A stretch of 46,840 bases of DNA from a virus. Positions 1 to 6,398 of the stretch are shown piece after piece; the stretch's first letter is position 1; each line of letters begins with the position of its first letter. A model generated the notes under the pieces. It was not told the DNA's origin. It worked only from the letters and a program-made list of their open reading frames with translations, and did no database searches. The stretch lies in the IMG/VR virus record IMGVR_UViG_3300033143_002990, positions 1 to 46,840 of that record. One strand, written 5' to 3'. Both the position numbers and the translations under genes were made by a program.

Positions 1-15
1 GGCGCGGGGCAGACT
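1..15. repeat. Terminal direct repeat, left copy
   Basis: The first 15 bases (GGCGCGGGGCAGACT) are identical to bases 46826-46840. A short exact overlap of this kind usually marks a circular assembly or a circularly permuted, terminally redundant genome. It is too short to be a packaged terminal repeat by itself. Confidence 0.9.
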
Positions 16-219
16 CCCAAGAGACCACACGTTGGCCACAGTACCTTTTTCTATACGTTGTGTGTTGCCTCGGTGGGCTAGTCCTAGGGGTTGTGTGATG
101 ATTGGCTCGGCTGGCGCATTGTTATTATGCTATCCGTGGAAGTTCAAAGTTAGCAAACGTAACGTGTTGTATAGGCTTGGCGATGCTTAGCGTTATAGCT
201 TTTGAATTTTCGTGAACCA

Positions 220-245
220 TGAACATTTTGAACATTTATTACAAA
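220..245 (+). repeat. 26-bp iteron-like repeat, copy 1
   Basis: This is a tandem of two TGAACATTT units followed by ATTACAAA. It is identical over 26 bp to 397-422, with 177 bp between the starts of the two copies. Confidence 0.85.
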
Positions 246-396
246 TACGAGTCGTGGATGGCCTTGGATTAGCCCGCTGTTACGTTGTAAAGAATGTTAT
301 ATAATATCTTACAAAAACAACACACACACGGAACTCTGCACATATTTTACATGGGGTCGTTAGTAAATGTGTTTATATATAGGTCCTCTAAACCCC

Positions 397-422
397 TGAA
401 CATTTTGAACATTTATTACAAA
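397..422 (+). repeat. 26-bp iteron-like repeat, copy 2
   Basis: Exact second copy of 220-245. A partial unit in reverse orientation (AAAATGTTC) occurs at 497-505. Four exact TGAACATTT units in one intergenic region are characteristic of initiator or regulator binding sites. Confidence 0.85.
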
Positions 423-463
423 AGTTGTAAGCGTTGTGCTGTTGTATCTTTACGCCATCGGAT

Positions 464-494
464 TTTGTAAAAAAATAGGCGAATTTGTAAAAAA
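464..494 (+). repeat. Paired TTTGTAAAAAA repeat at 20-bp spacing
   Basis: TTTGTAAAAAA occurs at 464-474 and again at 484-494, two helical turns apart. Further TTGTAA or TTACAA words lie at 239-244, 285-290, 309-314, 416-421 and 425-430, so the motif is concentrated in this intergenic region. Confidence 0.6.
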
Positions 495-639
495 GTAAAA
501 TGTTCGTCTAGCCTAACACTATACATTATGCTGGGTCGGTAGATATTGGTTGGCTGTTGACTTTTTGTGGTGGCGCCTATATCATATATCTTATTAGTAT
601 GCTTTTTACATATCTAGGGTCGGGCAGGGCCTATTTTGT

Positions 640-711
640 GGGCGTGAGCAGGGCAGACCGGGCGGCGAAAGTCGTGTGGTAACGGGGGTTCGATTCCCCC
701 CACGTCCACCA
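640..711 (+). ncRNA. 72-nt tRNA-like RNA with alanine identity elements and no canonical anticodon arm
   Basis: Bases 640-646 (GGGCGTG) pair with 701-707 (CACGTCC) as a 7-bp acceptor stem, followed by discriminator A708 and an encoded CCA (709-711). A perfect T-arm lies at 684-700: GGGGG, loop TTCGATT, CCCCC. Acceptor pair 3 is G642:T705, the G3:U70 wobble that with A73 marks tRNA-Ala and tmRNA for alanyl-tRNA synthetase. The 37 bases between the acceptor strand and T-arm cannot form normal D and anticodon arms. Instead 657-666 and 671-680 form a long helix with one G:G mismatch and a GAAA tetraloop (667-670). The layout resembles the tRNA-like domain of tmRNA without its mRNA-like region. 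A T-run (713-720) follows. Expression is not shown. Confidence 0.6.
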
Positions 712-775
712 CTTTTTTTTAGCTGCCCGTCTATATAGCATACCTCGCCACAATCAGGCCGAATAAACGCATAAT

Positions 776-833
776 AAAAAACAGTAAAAAAACATAGAAA
801 ACTATTTGACAAGGTATGACAATGTGCTAATAT
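776..833 (+). promoter_or_regulatory. Early promoter P1 (sigma70-type, A-rich upstream block)
   Basis: The -35 box is TTGACA (806-811), the spacer is 16 bp and the -10 box is TAATAT (828-833). An A-rich block containing AACAGTAAAAA and ACATAGAAAAC (776-802) lies directly upstream like an UP element. The same block, spacer and downstream hairpin occur at 9886-9943 and 12762-12819. It should drive the gene at 881 and those downstream. Confidence 0.75.
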
Positions 834-842
834 ATGAATGTA

Positions 843-855
843 GCGCATGGGGCGC
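843..855 (+). promoter_or_regulatory. 5'-leader hairpin with ATGGG loop, copy 1
   Basis: GCGC (843-846) pairs with GCGC (852-855) around an ATGGG loop. It begins 9 nt after the -10 box of P1, so it would sit at the very 5' end of the transcript, about 15 nt before the ribosome binding site of the gene at 881. Confidence 0.6.
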
Positions 856-880
856 ACGAGAAACGAAGGAGCAACAAATC

Positions 881-1051
881 ATGGCTAGCAAAAAAAGAAC
901 TACTTTAAAACGACTCCAAAATAGTGGCGTGGTTTGTTGTAATATCTGTGTTCTTTGCCTTAAACAATTTAGCTGCCAAGAGAAAATTGATAGAGACGAA
1001 GTTGCATGGAAGAAAATAGTCAAGCGATATAAAAAAGAGAAGCGCAGTTAG
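881..1051 (+). CDS. Small basic cysteine-rich protein, unknown function
   Basis: 56 residues, starting at an ATG placed 8 nt after a strong AAGGAG site. An upstream in-frame start near 806 falls inside promoter P1 and is rejected. The protein has lysine-rich ends (MASKKRTTLKR and KRYKKEKRS) around a short hydrophobic cysteine cluster (CCNICVLCLKQFSC), which could bind a metal ion. It is the first gene behind P1, so it is probably made very early. Small basic proteins in this position often bind host polymerase or nucleic acid, but no family is recognised. Confidence 0.7.
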   Translation: MASKKRTTLKRLQNSGVVCCNICVLCLKQFSCQEKIDRDEVAWKKIVKRYKKEKRS

Positions 1052-1093
1052 GCGCAGACGTCCGGGTATAAAGAAACGAAGGAGTAGCAAATC

Positions 1094-1621
1094 ATGAGAA
1101 ACGTAAAAATAGGCGAGACTTACAAACTGAAGGTTGGCGTAAACGCGGTGGATGTAAAGATTGCGCGGAGCATCGCTGGGGGCTGGGAAGCCATCAGCAT
1201 TAAATCCGGCAAAACAATTACCATCAAGAATGCCAAGAGGCTGAGCGCTACAAAGAAGTCAGCTCCATCTAAAACGAAGGCCGTCGTTAAGAAGCCAGAT
1301 GTAAAGAAGAAGCCTGCCGCTAAGGCCGCTGCCAAGCCGAGGGCGCCAAAAGCGAAAGCACCAGTAGCAAAGAATGACAAGAAGATGAGCCTTCTTGATG
1401 CTGCCGCTTTTGTGTTATCTGTCGGACCAGACGACCACTCTAGCGACCGCATGGGCTGCCGCCAGATTGTAGAGCTTGCCGCCAAGCGCAATCTTTGGAA
1501 GCCGGGCAAGGGCCTTACTCCGGAGAGAACGCTATACTCCGCAATCTTGCGCGAAATCACAACCAAGGGCGCTGAGTCGCGATTCGTAAAGGTAGAGCGC
1601 GGGATGTTTGCCTTAGCCTAA
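1094..1621 (+). CDS. HARE-HTH-like winged-helix protein with basic linker
   Basis: 175 residues behind an AAGGAG site. Three parts are visible: an N-terminal small beta-rich segment (about 1-50); a lysine/alanine/proline-rich linker (about 52-95) resembling histone H1 tails; and a C-terminal helical domain (about 97-175) beginning MSLLDAAAFVL, with a DRMGCRQIVELAAKRNLW core and a terminal SRFVKVERGMFAL strand. That C-terminal pattern matches the HARE-HTH fold found in RNA polymerase delta subunit and chromatin factors. A nucleoid-like or transcription-modulating DNA-binding role is inferred. Confidence 0.7.
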   Translation: MRNVKIGETYKLKVGVNAVDVKIARSIAGGWEAISIKSGKTITIKNAKRLSATKKSAPSKTKAVVKKPDVKKKPAAKAAAKPRAPKAKAPVAKNDKKMSLLDAAAFVLSVGPDDHSSDRMGCRQIVELAAKRNLWKPGKGLTPERTLYSAILREITTKGAESRFVKVERGMFALA

Positions 1622-1644
1622 CTGGCACAGTAGGGGAGCAACAG

Positions 1645-1902
1645 ATGAACACACGACAGCAGCTATTTATCAATCTAAGAGAGGCCAAGGCGGCACACGA
1701 GACCGCTCGGGCCGCCTGCGCAAACGAGCTAAGCGTCCATAAAAACCGGATGGCTTGGATTGACGCCGGCCGCGAAGTAGACCGCTGCTGGGACGCAATA
1801 ATTGAGTTTGAGGAGGAGTCAGATAGCGGGATTAAGCTTTATCCGCATCAGAAACAAATGATAGAAGAGCTGCGAGGCCATATTAACGCGGAGGGTAAAT
1901 AA
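1645..1902 (+). CDS. Unknown 85-residue helical protein
   Basis: It starts at ATG after GGGGAG. The sequence is largely helical with heptad-like spacing (FINLREAKAAHETARAACANE, then IDAGREVDRCWDAIIEFEEE) and is probably a small coiled coil. No family is recognised. It sits 23 nt after the HARE-HTH gene, in the same transcript, and its stop codon is followed at once by the structured intergenic region beginning at 1903. Confidence 0.7.
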   Translation: MNTRQQLFINLREAKAAHETARAACANELSVHKNRMAWIDAGREVDRCWDAIIEFEEESDSGIKLYPHQKQMIEELRGHINAEGK

Positions 1903-2211
1903 ATGGTCTTGGCCGGCTGCTAGACCATCAAATAAACAGGAGGCCGGGCCTTATAGGTGGCTATTCGGGTAAGAGGAAACGCCACAAAAAGACGCAGCTG
2001 TGATTCCAGATCAAACACAGCCTAATAAAGTAACTTGGGCCGGAGAATGCGATGGCGCCAGCCGGCTAATAAGCGGGGCGTAATGAGTGCTGCAAGTCCT
2101 CTAAGCAGCCGATAAATAAAGGGGGATGGGGTGGCTCGCGCCGCTAGCAGGTAGAGCCACCCCTTGCATACAAATCAGACCGCAATTTTGCGGATAGAAA
2201 GGTAGGAAAAG
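1903..2211 (+). ncRNA. Structured intergenic RNA with a series of hairpins
   Basis: There is no normal gene in this 309-base gap. Successive inverted repeats are: 1903-1909/1922-1928 (7 bp), 1957-1961/1981-1985, 1997-2002/2016-2021 (6 bp), 2039-2043/2062-2066, 2089-2093/2105-2109, 2128-2137/2154-2163 (10 bp, perfect) and 2180-2185/2188-2193. Several are followed by AATAAA or TAATAAG linkers. GCCGGC occurs both in the first loop and in the fifth stem, which would allow long-range pairing. Mini-frames also exist (1903-1923, six codons; 1957-2025, 22 codons ending TAATAA; 2052-2069, five codons). It may be a non-coding RNA, a leader or a set of mRNA-stabilising hairpins; the role is unknown. Confidence 0.45.
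2128..2163 (+). promoter_or_regulatory. Strong 10-bp hairpin in the 1903-2211 structured region
   Basis: GGGGTGGCTC (2128-2137) pairs perfectly with GAGCCACCCC (2154-2163) around a 16-nt loop. No T-run follows (TTGCATAC), so it is not a typical intrinsic terminator; an mRNA-processing or stability element is more likely. Confidence 0.6.
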
Positions 2212-2400
2212 ATGGACGAGAAAAAAATTGTTGTAGCCTTTACGATTGGCGAAAAGGTATCTATCGGAAACGGTATTGCCGCAAAGGTTGAGGGGGTTTT
2301 CATTGACGAACACGGGGCGACGTATCGTTGCGCTTGGTTCGACAACAACCAACAACGCCAGTCGGAGTATATTCCTCTTGACGAGATTAAGGTCTGTTAG
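2212..2400 (+). CDS. Small beta-barrel-like protein, unknown function
   Basis: 62 residues, starting at ATG after a GGTAGGA site, with a CCGCA/TGCGG hairpin just upstream (2180-2193). The pattern (FTIGEKVSIGNG, AAKVEGVFID, ATYRCAWFDNN, SEYIPLDEIKV) alternates strands in the manner of small SH3/KOW-like phage proteins that describe a fluid property such as length or modification. No catalytic residues are seen and no function is assigned. Confidence 0.65.
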   Translation: MDEKKIVVAFTIGEKVSIGNGIAAKVEGVFIDEHGATYRCAWFDNNQQRQSEYIPLDEIKVC

Positions 2401-2405
2401 CCGAA

Positions 2406-2443
2406 ACGCCCTCCGGGGCGTCTGACCGGGAGTTGTCCCCCGG
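2406..2443 (+). promoter_or_regulatory. Two hairpins in the leader of the 2478 gene
   Basis: ACGCCC (2406-2411) pairs with GGGCGT (2416-2421), then CCGGG (2426-2430) pairs with CCCGG (2439-2443). They lie between the stop of the previous gene and the AAGGAG site (2466-2471). Hairpins in this position recur in the early region. Confidence 0.5.
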
Positions 2444-2477
2444 CATTGATGAGGCAGACAAAACGAAGGAGAAGCAG

Positions 2478-3539
2478 ATGAGCAAAGATTGCAAAAAAGA
2501 AGACAACACATCTCGCGGGCCTAGTGGTGCTATGCACCAACTTGACGGAGCTGATTGCGATGCTGAATGCAACGCGTGTAGCGAACCGTTTTGTACAAAG
2601 TGCAACAACTGGATGGACGAGCGAGTGTGTAAGGATGGCTGCACCTGTATATGCCACGCCGAGCTTTCCCAAGAACTAGGTACTGCCAGAGTGCTTGGTG
2701 GCAATACAAAAAAGAGCCTGTCAAATGGGGCAATAACTGGGGTTCCGGTCGACATTTCGCCAGATGATGCACTGGCGCTTGCAGGGATAACCGAGGAAAT
2801 AGCCGCCGGGCCGTCACATAAAAAGCGCGTGTTTATCTGCTCTCCATACGCCGCTGCCGACGTAGATGGTATCAAGGCCAATAAGCGCTTCGCTGAATAC
2901 CTGTGCGAGCTTGCTATCAAGCAGGGCCTTGCGCCTTACGCCCCGCACCTTTACTTGCCAAGCGTTCTAGACGATACGGTCCCCGGGCAGCGAACAACAG
3001 GCATTGAGTGCGGGATTTCATTCTTGGCCGCCTGTGACATTCTTTGGTTCGCGTCTCCGAACACCTTTATTTCAGATGGGATGGGAATAGAGATGACGGA
3101 AGCCAAGAAGCTCGGGATTGACATTGAGCGCATTGTTGTTCATCGCGACGTTATCGCTCAGATTTATTACAAGCCGGTCACATCGATTGCGGAGCTAGAA
3201 CGCGAGCCCCAGAAGGCTGAGGCAAAAACGGTAGAAGAGATTCTTAGTATGAAGAGGCCTTCAGAGTTGACGAAAGATTGGTTTGACTGGGCCGAGCCAT
3301 ATCTTGCCACGATCGATTCGCTCTTCCCTATTTTTAGCCGCGCATTCGCTGTCGTCTACTGTCGCGAGATTGACCGCTACATGCCACAACCGCTACGTCA
3401 CAAAAAGATAATCGCCGGGCTGCGTCTTTTGGCGGACACAGCAGTGCAGATTAATCAGCGTGCGGAATCTTTACTCCAGAAGGAGCACGAGATGTGCCGG
3501 CCGTCCAAGTTTTATAGAATGAAGGAAGATAAACAATAA
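2478..3539 (+). CDS. DUF4406/nucleoside deoxyribosyltransferase-like protein with N-terminal zinc-finger-like domain
   Basis: 353 residues. The ATG at 2478 follows AAGGAGAAGC and is preferred over an in-frame TTG at 2433 inside a hairpin. The N-terminus (about 27-61) is a cysteine/histidine cluster (CNACSEPFCTKCNNW ... CKDGCTCICH), probably zinc-binding. The middle (about 115-230) begins KKRVFICSPYAA and contains a CDILWF strand and a GMGIEMTEAKKLG helix, the pattern of phage DUF4406 proteins related to nucleoside 2-deoxyribosyltransferases. The C-terminal ~95 residues are helical and unassigned. A role in nucleotide or nucleic-acid modification is possible but unproven. Confidence 0.65.
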   Translation: MSKDCKKEDNTSRGPSGAMHQLDGADCDAECNACSEPFCTKCNNWMDERVCKDGCTCICHAELSQELGTARVLGGNTKKSLSNGAITGVPVDISPDDALALAGITEEIAAGPSHKKRVFICSPYAAADVDGIKANKRFAEYLCELAIKQGLAPYAPHLYLPSVLDDTVPGQRTTGIECGISFLAACDILWFASPNTFISDGMGIEMTEAKKLGIDIERIVVHRDVIAQIYYKPVTSIAELEREPQKAEAKTVEEILSMKRPSELTKDWFDWAEPYLATIDSLFPIFSRAFAVVYCREIDRYMPQPLRHKKIIAGLRLLADTAVQINQRAESLLQKEHEMCRPSKFYRMKEDKQ

Positions 3540-3541
3540 CC

Positions 3542-3556
3542 AGCGCCGAAGGCGCT
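3542..3556 (+). promoter_or_regulatory. Leader hairpin before the SMC-like gene
   Basis: AGCGCC (3542-3547) pairs with GGCGCT (3551-3556) around GAA. The hairpin ends 9 nt before the GAGGAG site of the gene at 3577. No T-run follows, so it is not a terminator. Confidence 0.6.
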
Positions 3557-3576
3557 TAGGAAACGAGGAGAAACAG

Positions 3577-4968
3577 ATGAAAAATATGCACTTGATTGGG
3601 ATGCGCGTCAGTAACTTCCTGCGCGTTGAGTCGTTTGATTACCAGTTCGACGGGAAGAGCGTCAAGCTGGCCGGCAAAAACGGAGCGGGCAAAACGTCAC
3701 TACTTCATGCTATCTGGGCAGCGTGTCACGGGAAAAAGGCTGTGCCTAAAGACCCGCGCCATAATGGCGAGAAAACGGGCGAGATTGTTTTGGACTTGGG
3801 CGAGCTTACTATCAAGCGGACGTTCACCGAGAAAAATACTTACCTGACGGTGACAACGAAGGATGGCCTCAAGCCAAAGAATCCACAGGTTCTGCTCGAC
3901 CGGCTCGTGGGAACAATCGCGCTTGACCCACACGCGTTTATGGAGCTGGCCCCAAAGCCCCAGATGGAGAAGGCCGCAACAATCGCCGGCGTCGCAGACA
4001 AGATTGAGAAGGTCGATGCCCTGCTCGCTACGGTAGAAGAAGACCGCCGGTTCGCCAACAGACAGGCTAGGGACTTGTCCGGGGCGCTGAATGCTATGCC
4101 GGAGCCGGAGTGCGACGGGACGGTTCAGGATACAGAAGGGCTCGAGAAACAGATAGACGACGCCCGGGCCGCAAACGACGCAGTTTCTGATGCGGACAAA
4201 TCGCTCGAATATATCAACAGCGGCATTGACGACATTAAGCAGTTTGTTAAGGCAACAAAGCGCGAGCTAACAGAGCTTGCTGAAAAGCTGGCGAAGGCAA
4301 AAGAGGACCAGTCCGACGCAAAGAGGGCAAAGACGGCCGCTGCCGCCAAGGTCAAGAAGATTGGCTCGGTCGACGACATTCGCGCAGAGCTTGAGACTAT
4401 TAGGGCGAGCAACGAGGCCGTGAGGCAAGACGAGGTTAGTCGCAGCCTATACGACCAGAAGCACGAAGAATACGCCGAGGCAAAAAAAGCGGCTGATGCG
4501 CTAGACGAGCGAGTCAAGAAGGGCCGCGCAAAACGCGAGGACATTATTAAAAACGCCAACCTGCCAGTTGACGGTATCGACTTCTCTGAGGACGGGCTTG
4601 TTTACAACGGCCACCCATTCACGCAGGCCTCCCACGCCGAGCAGCTTCGGGTATCCATTGGAATCCTCATGGCGCAGAACCCGGGGCTCCGGCTGCTGAC
4701 TATCAAAGACGCGTCGCTAATGGATGCCGACTCGTGGAAGGTAGTTGAGAAGCTCGGTAAGGAGTACAAGTTTCAGGTCATCTACGAGGTCGTCTCGGAC
4801 AAGGCAAAGGCCAAGGACTCCGGCCTATTTATTGCCGACGGCGCGCTGACACATGTCGATGGCAAAAAGGTGGAGGCGAAGAAAAAGGACGAAGACGAGC
4901 GTGGATGGAAAGACGGAGAAGAGTGGCACGAAGGCGCGGACGGGTCAGACGGAGAGCTTCTATTTTAA
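3577..4968 (+). CDS. SMC/Rad50-like ATPase with coiled coil
   Basis: 463 residues. The N-terminal half-domain has a Walker A motif GKNGAGKTS near residue 33, after a strand pattern (MRVSNFLRVESFDYQFDGK) typical of RecF/SbcC/Rad50 ATPases. Residues of about 165-330 form a long charged coiled coil rich in Ala, Glu and Lys. The C-terminal half has ASHAEQLRVSIGILMA where the ABC signature would be, and LRLLTIKDASLMD at the Walker B position, with an Asp but a weak acidic pair. It is about half the size of SbcC and has no zinc hook. A role in DNA end processing or replication-recombination is inferred. It starts after GAGGAG. Confidence 0.8.
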   Translation: MKNMHLIGMRVSNFLRVESFDYQFDGKSVKLAGKNGAGKTSLLHAIWAACHGKKAVPKDPRHNGEKTGEIVLDLGELTIKRTFTEKNTYLTVTTKDGLKPKNPQVLLDRLVGTIALDPHAFMELAPKPQMEKAATIAGVADKIEKVDALLATVEEDRRFANRQARDLSGALNAMPEPECDGTVQDTEGLEKQIDDARAANDAVSDADKSLEYINSGIDDIKQFVKATKRELTELAEKLAKAKEDQSDAKRAKTAAAAKVKKIGSVDDIRAELETIRASNEAVRQDEVSRSLYDQKHEEYAEAKKAADALDERVKKGRAKREDIIKNANLPVDGIDFSEDGLVYNGHPFTQASHAEQLRVSIGILMAQNPGLRLLTIKDASLMDADSWKVVEKLGKEYKFQVIYEVVSDKAKAKDSGLFIADGALTHVDGKKVEAKKKDEDERGWKDGEEWHEGADGSDGELLF

Positions 4969-4986
4969 AGGAAACGAGGATTTATA

Positions 4987-5196
4987 ATGTCACGCCGCTG
5001 GCCAAGATATCCTGACGCACCAATCGTTGTTGATGTAAATGTAGGCCCGAAGGAAGAGGGGCATTACATGGATTGTGCGTGTGGGGCATTGATGCGATTC
5101 GTTAGAGTTAAAATGAGCCAATCGCCAACGATTGATTTTTGCGATGAATGCGGACAGCACTATTTAATACAGATGATAGAGAACGAAGGGAAGTAA
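4987..5196 (+). CDS. Small zinc-ribbon protein
   Basis: 69 residues, ATG after CGAGGA. Two cysteine pairs (CACGALMRF and FCDECGQHY) about 30 residues apart form a plausible zinc ribbon. No enzymatic motif is seen. It lies 18 nt after the SMC-like gene and just before another small CxxC protein, in a run of small early genes of unknown role. Confidence 0.65.
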   Translation: MSRRWPRYPDAPIVVDVNVGPKEEGHYMDCACGALMRFVRVKMSQSPTIDFCDECGQHYLIQMIENEGK

Positions 5197-5198
5197 GC

Positions 5199-5444
5199 AT
5201 GGCTGGAAAATTACCACTATGTGCTAGCTGCGGGAAATCCGTAGTTAGGAAATCGAGAGTGAAAATTGTGATGGGAAATCTTCGTGGCGCACCATTTCTT
5301 GTCTGGCACAACGGGGATTGTTTTCGGAACGATAGCACCGCGCAGGAATTGATGGACAACCTAGACGTCGGCAATGACCATGTAGAACACGGCGCAGTGG
5401 TTGTTGTAACTGCTCGCGGCGATGGGAGAATCGGCAATGGCTAA
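5199..5444 (+). CDS. Small CxxC protein, unknown function
   Basis: 81 residues. The chosen ATG at 5199 follows CGAAGGGA and lies two bases after the stop of the previous gene; a longer frame from 5148 would overlap it and lacks a ribosome site. The motif LCASCGKSVVRKS gives one metal-type cysteine pair, with a further Cys at WHNGDCF. The C-terminus is valine-rich. Unknown role. Confidence 0.6.
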   Translation: MAGKLPLCASCGKSVVRKSRVKIVMGNLRGAPFLVWHNGDCFRNDSTAQELMDNLDVGNDHVEHGAVVVVTARGDGRIGNG

Positions 5445-5664
5445 GGAAACACATCATAAATTGATTAAAGGCGCACCGCAAGATGAATGCGAACATGCAG
5501 TAATCAAAACGGATGACGGGAAAACGCGAGTCGGCGAGAGATTTTACAATGGTGTAGGTTTTCGCTGGTCGACTATGCATGACTACTACTGCAACTCTGA
5601 AATCCTAGCCCACTACCCACTAGATGATATTATTAAAGCAGGAGAGGAGTTTAGTTGTGAGTAG
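5437..5664 (+). CDS. Unknown 75-residue acidic protein
   Basis: The start ATG (MAKETHHK) lies 8 nt after GGGAGA and overlaps the previous gene by 8 nt; an in-frame ATG at 5422 is an alternative. The protein contains FRWSTMHDYYCNSEILAHYPLDD, suggestive of a small globular fold, but no family is recognised. Confidence 0.6.
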   Translation: MAKETHHKLIKGAPQDECEHAVIKTDDGKTRVGERFYNGVGFRWSTMHDYYCNSEILAHYPLDDIIKAGEEFSCE

Positions 5665-6034
5665 ACACAAAATATGCAAAGATTGCAGGATGTGCAATAA
5701 AGAGTACCTCGAGTCTCACGGGCTTAGGCGTAATGTTGACGAAAACAACCACCCAACAGAATATTGCGCAATACCCATAGACGATTGTATACACCACAAA
5801 CAAAACCCTAAGCATGATATTGAAATGGCAGACGGATTGTTACCGCCACCTGAAGGTGATGGCTATTTTATTGTTAAGCTGAAAAACAATACATTTATGG
5901 CCGTGAGCATTGGATGCTACACGCCTGACGGATACCCGTATTATTTTAGAGATGGTTCAAGTCTACGGGTAGGTGATTCAATCCTAGATGAAGTGGTTGC
6001 ATGGGCAAAATTACCTTTTGCAGCGTTTAGATAA
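5657..6034 (+). CDS. Cysteine-rich protein of unknown function
   Basis: 125 residues from a GTG at 5657 that follows GGAGAGGAG; an upstream ATG at 5624 lies deep in the previous gene. The N-terminal half holds KICKDCRMCNKEY and later CAIPIDDCIHH, a likely metal-binding module. The C-terminal half (FIVKLKNNTFMAVSIGCYTPDGYPYYFRDG) resembles phage proteins that end in a small beta domain describing an in-line query site. No function is assigned. Confidence 0.6.
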   Translation: MSRHKICKDCRMCNKEYLESHGLRRNVDENNHPTEYCAIPIDDCIHHKQNPKHDIEMADGLLPPPEGDGYFIVKLKNNTFMAVSIGCYTPDGYPYYFRDGSSLRVGDSILDEVVAWAKLPFAAFR

Positions 6035-6045
6035 GGAGTCCACTA

Positions 6046-6381
6046 ATGGCTAAAAACTGCAGCTGCTACAAGACGGTTAGTATTGGTGGCGATTTGGTTC
6101 GCGTACCTAACTGCGACAACTGGATGAGCGTTAAAGATACGTGGAAATGTACCTGCGGCGAGAATCCGGCTGTCCGCGACAATCTATGGGGCCACGAGAT
6201 GGGGCCGCCTACGCCGCCCCAGTCGCCGAGACGGATAAAGGTGGACTACAAGCCACCCCCACCACTAAGACAGGTTGAAGGGTTCTCTGAAAGAGAGGCC
6301 AATCTAATAGGGATAGTATTTGGGTATGTGTTGGGGATCGCCATCTTTATATCGGTGTCTAAATTTCTAGATTGGCTATAG
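6046..6381 (+). CDS. Small membrane-anchored protein with cysteine-rich N-terminus
   Basis: 111 residues, ATG after AAGGAG. The N-terminus has NCSCYKT, PNCDNW and WKCTCGEN cysteine motifs. The middle is proline-rich (PPTPPQSPRR, KPPPPLRQ). The C-terminus has one transmembrane segment (LIGIVFGYVLGIAIFISV) ending at WL. It is tail-anchored by appearance. The function is unknown; interaction with the host membrane is possible. Confidence 0.65.
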   Translation: MAKNCSCYKTVSIGGDLVRVPNCDNWMSVKDTWKCTCGENPAVRDNLWGHEMGPPTPPQSPRRIKVDYKPPPPLRQVEGFSEREANLIGIVFGYVLGIAIFISVSKFLDWL

Positions 6382-6398
6382 AGAAGGAGCTATTGAAT

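Larger units (their letters stand above)
1..639. other. AT-rich non-coding region between divergent operons; candidate origin/regulatory region
   Basis: No credible reading frame is present on either strand. The stretch from about 200 to 600 is AT-rich and holds two copies of a 26-bp repeat (each a tandem TGAACATTT), several TTGTAA/TTACAA words and A/T tracts. Its position between the two divergent gene blocks and the repeat content fit a replication origin or a binding region for a regulator. This is inference: no initiator protein of known type was identified, and no strong leftward sigma70 promoter for the late operon was visible here. Confidence 0.5.

Noticed and set aside
640-711. Ordinary tRNA gene
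   Set aside because: Acceptor and T-arm are perfect but no 5-bp anticodon stem with 7-nt loop can be formed in any register with a normal variable loop.
606-857. Minus-strand 83-codon frame across the tRNA-like element and promoter P1
   Set aside because: Its GGRGGNRTPV stretch is the well-known false translation of a tRNA T-arm/acceptor; it also lies antisense to a good promoter.
1120-1566. 148-codon minus-strand frame
   Set aside because: Mirror of the alanine/lysine-rich linker of the HARE-HTH gene; no ribosome site.
5997-6008. Fifth ATGGG-type hairpin (TTGCATGGGCAA)
   Set aside because: Pairing leaves a four-base loop, not the ATGGG pentaloop, and it lies inside coding sequence away from a ribosome site.
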